DNA from: an uncultured Bacteroidales bacterium
Lineage (GTDB): Bacteria > Bacteroidota > Bacteroidia > Bacteroidales > UBA932
Assembly: GCA_946187365.1 (NCBI GenBank)
Contig: CAMHRD010000030.1
Coordinates: forward strand, 1-8,685
DNA: 8,685 nucleotides
Direction of reading: 5' to 3'
Shown: piece by piece, positions 5,135-8,685 of the stretch
Position numbering within the stretch: the stretch's first letter is position 1
Layout: the number at the start of each line of letters is the position of its first letter
Position numbers and translations under genes: made by a program
Notes under the pieces: model-generated
The model's database searches: none
What the model saw: only the letters and a program-made list of their open reading frames with translations
What the model was told of the DNA's origin: nothing

Positions 5135-7613
5135 TTCCCGCTCCGCCAAAGCGTACATCCTCATCACTGAAACTCTTTACAGCAGGGTTGGTTTTCAGCC
5201 ATTTACGGATTTCTTCCTTAAGAACTCCGGTACCTTTTCCATGGAGGATTCTAACCCTGTGAGCCCCCACCAGAACGGCATCGTCCAAAAATCTTGAGAC
5301 GCTCAGCAGCGCCTCGTCCAACCGCTCGCCTCTAATGTCTATCTCATCCTTGAATGAGAGTTTACGCTGGTTTATCTGCTCGTCCACCTGAACGGAGTAA
5401 CTTCTTTGAGATGTCTTAACGCTCTGAGAGGCAACGTTCTGGAACTCCTTGTTTGATATAACGGTAACCGCATCTTTTTTAACGCGGCTGGTAATGTCTC
5501 CAACTGAGATAGTTACCCATTTACCCTCTATCTGCATTACCTCTCCCATAAGATTGGAACCCTCAACCTTAACCTTTGCACCAACTGCAAGTTCCTGTTT
5601 TACAACCTCCTGCTTAGGCTCTTCAACTACCGCCTCCTTGCGCTTTTTCTTTCTTTCCAACTGACGTTCCTTCCTCTCCTGCAGAGATTTCATCTTGGCC
5701 TCAATCTTCTTATCCTGCTCAGTAGAGCCCTTGCTCTCAAGACCTTCCCCTACTTTCTTAAGTTCTTTGCGGGCCTTAAGTGTGGCCTCTCTTTCCGCCT
5801 GCGCCTCCTTAATTTTCTTAATTGTAGATTCAACCTTCTTATTTGCCTCTGCAATTATCTGACGCGCCTCCTCTTTGGCCTGCTCAATAATCTGCTTCTT
5901 CTGTTTTGTTATCTCAGTCAGCTCCTTGGAATACTTCTCTGTTACAGACTCCAGGGTCTTGTCCGTGTTTCTTATACGCGCCAGTTTTTCATCAAGTTTA
6001 CGGCGGTTGCGTGATATTGTACGGAGCTGTTTTTCAAGGTCTATGAACTCCTCGCCAGCCTTCTCTTCCGCTCTCTTTACAATCTGCTCAGAAAGGCCCA
6101 TCTTACGAGCAAGATCAAAGGCAAAAGAGTTGCCCGGAACGCCAATCTCCAGTTTGTAAAGCGGAGCAATTTTGGCGCTGTCAAAGAGCATTGCACCGTT
6201 AACCACACCCTTACCGCTCTCTGCGTAAACTTTCAGATTTGTGTAGTGGGTTGTAATGACTCCGTATGTTCCTCTGTTGTCCAACTCCTCCAGAATTGTC
6301 TGAGCTATAGCACCTCCCGCTGCCGGCTCCGTTCCGCTTCCAAACTCATCTATCAGCACAAGCGTACGTGAAGAGGAGTACTTGAGAACATCCTTCATAT
6401 TCAAAAGATGAGAACTGTAGGTACTCAGATCATTCTCCAGAGACTGCTCGTCTCCAATGTCTATCATTATGTTTTCAAAGACAGGGAACTCGCTTGTCTG
6501 TGAGCAGGTTGCAGGCATTCCCCACTGCACCATATACTGCAGTATGCCCACCGTCTTAAGAGCCACGCTCTTACCTCCCGCGTTGGGTCCGGAGATAACA
6601 AGAATATGTTTGTTTGGATTGAGTTCCAAGTCTATAGGTACAACCTTCTTGCCCTCTTTTGCAAGTGATGCCTCCAACAGAGGATGCCTTCCCTTTGCAA
6701 TCTTCAGCGTTCCGTCTGTTGAAAGAATAGGCCTTCCCGCCTCCATTCCGCGTGCACACTCCGCCTTTGAGCGTATAAAGTCCACCTCTCCCACAAAGCG
6801 TGCAGCCTCCATCATTTCAGCAAGATACGGGCGTAAGAAATCTGTGAACTCCATCATTATGCGGGCAATCTCCCTCTGCTTGTCAAATTGCAAACGGCGG
6901 ATCTTGTTGTTCATCTCCACCACCTCCAACGGTTCAATGAAGAAGGTCTTTCCGCTGGCGGAAGCGTCCTGCACAATACCCGGCAAACTTCTCTTACTCA
7001 GAGCATTTACAGGAATGAGCATCTTGCCGTCTCTTACAGATACTCCGGCGTCATCATCTGCAATCTTATCCTCCTTGGCCTTCTTTAGAATGCTCTCTAT
7101 TCTCTTGCTTACGGAGTTCTGATACTGGTTGAGTTCTTTGGAAATTTTAAGCAGTTCAACTGAAGCGGAGTCTCTGATGCTTCCGTTCTTATCCAGTATG
7201 GAATCTATCCTTGCGCTTATTGCAGGGAAGAACTGAATTGGCTGAGCCAACTTCTTGAGTGTTGGGTATTTACCCTCTTTGCTGGAGTGAAGGAATGATG
7301 TTATCTGCCTCAGGTTCTCCATAAAGGAGAAGAGCCTTCTCATATTCTCCAGAGAGATGCAACTGGATTCCTTGCTCAGAGATGGCAAAAACTGTGTGCA
7401 GTCCGTAAAGCCTCCCTGAGGAAACTTAGGCTCAAACATAGCAATCTCCATCATCTCCTCAGTAATGAGCAGACGCTCCTCAATCTCCTTTAAATCAGAA
7501 GAAAATGGTTCCTCCTCCGCACGCCTCTGTCCGTAGGCGGTAGAGCAGCGTCCCTTAATCTTCTCCCTAATGAAGTTGAACCCTATCTTATGTTCCAGCC
7601 CTTTTGTGTTCAT
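5112..7613 (-). CDS. mutS2: MutS2-family ATPase with C-terminal Smr nuclease domain
   Basis: The 833-residue protein has MutS2 architecture, lacking the MutS mismatch-recognition domain. In order: core/clamp region (about 1-330), ABC-type ATPase with Walker A GPNAGGKS (342-349), signature-like ENDLSTYSSHL (393-403), Walker B LVLIDEFGSGTEP (418-430) and switch TTHY (454-457), a long charged coiled coil (about 505-665, very Lys/Glu-rich at 643-661), a KOW/SH3-like segment (about 675-720, GAKVKVEGSNLMGEV), and an Smr domain (about 757-833) with DIRGERLDEAL and ILHGKGTGVL. MutS2 proteins have been linked to suppression of homologous recombination and, in Bacillus subtilis, to rescue of collided ribosomes; which applies here is unknown. 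Length and domain order are complete. The ATG overlaps the stop codon of the PHP gene upstream (ATGA), indicating translational coupling. Confidence 0.96.
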   Translation of the reverse strand: MNTKGLEHKIGFNFIREKIKGRCSTAYGQRRAEEEPFSSDLKEIEERLLITEEMMEIAMFEPKFPQGGFTDCTQFLPSLSKESSCISLENMRRLFSFMENLRQITSFLHSSKEGKYPTLKKLAQPIQFFPAISARIDSILDKNGSIRDSASVELLKISKELNQYQNSVSKRIESILKKAKEDKIADDDAGVSVRDGKMLIPVNALSKRSLPGIVQDASASGKTFFIEPLEVVEMNNKIRRLQFDKQREIARIMMEFTDFLRPYLAEMMEAARFVGEVDFIRSKAECARGMEAGRPILSTDGTLKIAKGRHPLLEASLAKEGKKVVPIDLELNPNKHILVISGPNAGGKSVALKTVGILQYMVQWGMPATCSQTSEFPVFENIMIDIGDEQSLENDLSTYSSHLLNMKDVLKYSSSRTLVLIDEFGSGTEPAAGGAIAQTILEELDNRGTYGVITTHYTNLKVYAESGKGVVNGAMLFDSAKIAPLYKLEIGVPGNSFAFDLARKMGLSEQIVKRAEEKAGEEFIDLEKQLRTISRNRRKLDEKLARIRNTDKTLESVTEKYSKELTEITKQKKQIIEQAKEEARQIIAEANKKVESTIKKIKEAQAEREATLKARKELKKVGEGLESKGSTEQDKKIEAKMKSLQERKERQLERKKKRKEAVVEEPKQEVVKQELAVGAKVKVEGSNLMGEVMQIEGKWVTISVGDITSRVKKDAVTVISNKEFQNVASQSVKTSQRSYSVQVDEQINQRKLSFKDEIDIRGERLDEALLSVSRFLDDAVLVGAHRVRILHGKGTGVLKEEIRKWLKTNPAVKSFSDEDVRFGGAGITVVDME

Positions 7614-8422
7614 ACTATGGGGTAAAGAATAGGTTTACGGTTCTCAAAGTAGGTCAGGTACTCAAAGCCGCAGTCCTCAGCAATGGAGGCATACTTTTCA
7701 AAGTTCTCGCACACACGCTTGTCATCATGAGAGTCTGAACCAAGCGTTATAAACTCCCCGCCCAACTCTCTGAATCTCCGCAAAATATTCAAATCCAGCA
7801 CCTGAAGATGCTCACCGTGCCAGGCGTAAGTTTTGGTGTTTATCTCCAACGCCTTTCCCTCTCTGGCCAAAAACTTAAGCAGCGTATCTAAATGATCCGG
7901 AAAATCCTCATACCAGATATCTTTAACCTTGTACGGAGCATAACGGGCAACATAATCAAAGTGCCCAATTACGTCAAAATCTTCAAAGTCTCTGGCTGTC
8001 TGATAAATAAGTTCCAGCATCCGGCCAAATGCCTCGTGGTAGTCCTTATCCTCATAGTAGGTTCCCAGGTATGGATCCAGTCCGTCTACAAAGTGAACGG
8101 AAACAATTACCTGATCAAAAGAATGCCCCTCCACAAACTGCCTTGTATGTTCAATACTCTCCGGCTGAAGCCCCAATTCTATTCCCTTCAGAACTTTCAA
8201 ATCTCCACTCATAATCTTTGCAACACGCTCAATCTCCGTCTGTTGCTCTGCTATAGAAAAAAGAAACTTGTCCTTCTCCCTTGGTGCGTCCAAATCTATG
8301 TGGTCCGTAATAGTTATACCTGCCGCACCCAGAGAACGGGCACGCTCTGCCAAAGACAACACCGTTGCGCTGCTGTCCGGAGAGAACTGAGAGTGATTGT
8401 GTGTATCAAAAAATTTTGCCAT
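7610..8422 (-). CDS. PHP-domain phosphatase, histidinol-phosphatase HisJ-like
   Basis: The 270-residue product is a single PHP (polymerase and histidinol phosphatase) domain, a TIM-barrel-like hydrolase with a multi-metal centre. Expected metal ligands are all visible: DTHNH (6-10), TDH (39-41), GIELG (80-84), SVHFVDG (108-114), IGHFDYVARY (152-161) and LGSDSH (227-232). The size and motif set match HisJ-type histidinol-phosphate phosphatases (histidinol phosphate to histidinol in histidine synthesis), but no other his gene is here, so a different phosphoester substrate is equally possible. I chose ATG at 8422 because MAKFFDTHNHS places the first motif at the usual position. A GTG at 8446 would add eight residues but lies upstream of the predicted RNA start. 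Its stop overlaps the mutS2 start by four bases, so the two genes form an operon. Confidence 0.88.
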   Translation of the reverse strand: MAKFFDTHNHSQFSPDSSATVLSLAERARSLGAAGITITDHIDLDAPREKDKFLFSIAEQQTEIERVAKIMSGDLKVLKGIELGLQPESIEHTRQFVEGHSFDQVIVSVHFVDGLDPYLGTYYEDKDYHEAFGRMLELIYQTARDFEDFDVIGHFDYVARYAPYKVKDIWYEDFPDHLDTLLKFLAREGKALEINTKTYAWHGEHLQVLDLNILRRFRELGGEFITLGSDSHDDKRVCENFEKYASIAEDCGFEYLTYFENRKPILYPIV

Positions 8423-8447
8423 GGAGTAAATTGTACCAAAACGCACA

Positions 8448-8455
8448 CAAACTTA
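8448..8455 (-). promoter_or_regulatory. Candidate -7 box for the PHP-mutS2 operon
   Basis: On the minus strand TAAGTTTG (8455-8448) matches the Bacteroidetes -7 consensus TAnnTTTG exactly, 25 bp before the PHP start codon. I could not find a good TTG at 19-21 bp upstream (the nearest is 12 bp away), so the -33 element is weak or absent. If used, RNA would begin near 8442, leaving a leader of about 20 bases and excluding the upstream GTG start. Confidence 0.35.
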
Positions 8456-8481
8456 CTTAATTATTTGCAACTTGCAGCACT

Positions 8482-8685
8482 ATGATGGAAACGTTAAAAA
8501 TTTGGGCGAGGAGTGTTCTAACGCTGCTGTTTAGAAGGGAGTGCCTTATTTGCCACAGGGAGTTGAGGGGCTTTGAGAAGAATCTGTGCACTCATTGCAT
8601 GGCAGACCTCCCACTATCCTTCACCTGGTGCTCAGAGAAAAGCGAGGCAGACCTCAGCTTTTACGGCCGTGCTTACGTAGAGAAG
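8482..8685 (+). CDS. ComF-family protein (phosphoribosyltransferase-type), N-terminal fragment
   Basis: Sixty-eight codons are visible before the right edge; the gene continues beyond it. The N-terminus has a hydrophobic/basic stretch (LLFRRE) and then a zinc-ribbon-like four-cysteine motif, CLICH at 21-25 and CTHC at 36-39, followed by ADLPL and FYGRAYVEK. This order is typical of ComF/GntX-family proteins, which have this zinc finger before a phosphoribosyltransferase domain and are linked to DNA uptake or competence in some bacteria; the catalytic part lies outside the window. An in-frame TAA at 8458-8460 limits the start to ATG 8482 or the adjacent ATG 8485. It is divergent from the PHP gene across a 59-bp gap. 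No clear promoter of its own is seen. Confidence 0.82.
   Translation, partial: MMETLKIWARSVLTLLFRRECLICHRELRGFEKNLCTHCMADLPLSFTWCSEKSEADLSFYGRAYVEK

Noticed and set aside
5700..5742. Lys/Glu-rich stretch of MutS2 considered as a tandem repeat
   Set aside because: It is low-complexity charged coiled coil typical of the family; no regular repeat unit is seen at the DNA level.
6457..7122. A 221-codon plus-strand open frame inside mutS2
   Set aside because: Antisense shadow of the conserved MutS2 core and ATPase region; composition is Ser/Leu/Arg-rich, as expected of a shadow frame.
8431..8467. Possible plus-strand promoter for the ComF-family gene (TTG at 8431, ATTATTTG at 8460-8467)
   Set aside because: The -7 box has two mismatches at key positions and the spacing of 26 bp is too long.
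7892..8485. A 197-codon plus-strand open frame running through the PHP gene
   Set aside because: It covers bases encoding conserved PHP metal-binding motifs on the other strand and shows no domain of its own.

Overview
The window most resembles a chromosomal segment of a Bacteroidota member, probably order Bacteroidales. The evidence is an Oar-type TonB-dependent receptor with an N-terminal carboxypeptidase-regulatory-like domain, promoters of the Bacteroidetes type (TTG - about 20 bp - TAnnTTTG), A/T-rich start regions without Shine-Dalgarno sequences, and a MutS2 gene directly behind a PHP-family phosphatase. I do not assign a genus.

Layout. Positions 1-2530 (minus strand) hold the N-terminal 843 codons of a TonB-dependent outer-membrane receptor; its C-terminus lies beyond the left edge. 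Positions 2531-2800 form a divergent control region: a minus-strand promoter for the receptor, a plus-strand promoter for metK, and a metK leader whose sequence closely resembles a SAM-II (metA-type) S-adenosylmethionine riboswitch. metK (2801-4066, plus) makes S-adenosylmethionine. Six bases later comes an exported CapA-fold protein (4073-5134, plus), apparently in the same transcript. Its 3' end runs 23 bp into the 3' end of mutS2 (5112-7613, minus), which is preceded by a PHP-domain HisJ-like phosphatase gene (7610-8422, minus) that overlaps it by an ATGA junction. A short divergent gap (8423-8481) separates this operon from the 5' part of a ComF-family gene (8482 to the right edge, plus).

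How the parts work together. The clearest regulatory logic is feedback control: MetK makes SAM, and the leader of its own mRNA carries a probable SAM-sensing aptamer, so metK and probably the capA-like gene behind it would respond to cellular SAM. PHP-mutS2 forms a translationally coupled pair. The receptor is a separate unit with codon use suggesting high expression. I see no tRNA or rRNA gene, CRISPR array, insertion sequence or phage gene. Apart from the riboswitch leader and the gene arrangement around it, this is ordinary core-genome DNA; I did not find a convincing new multi-gene system.
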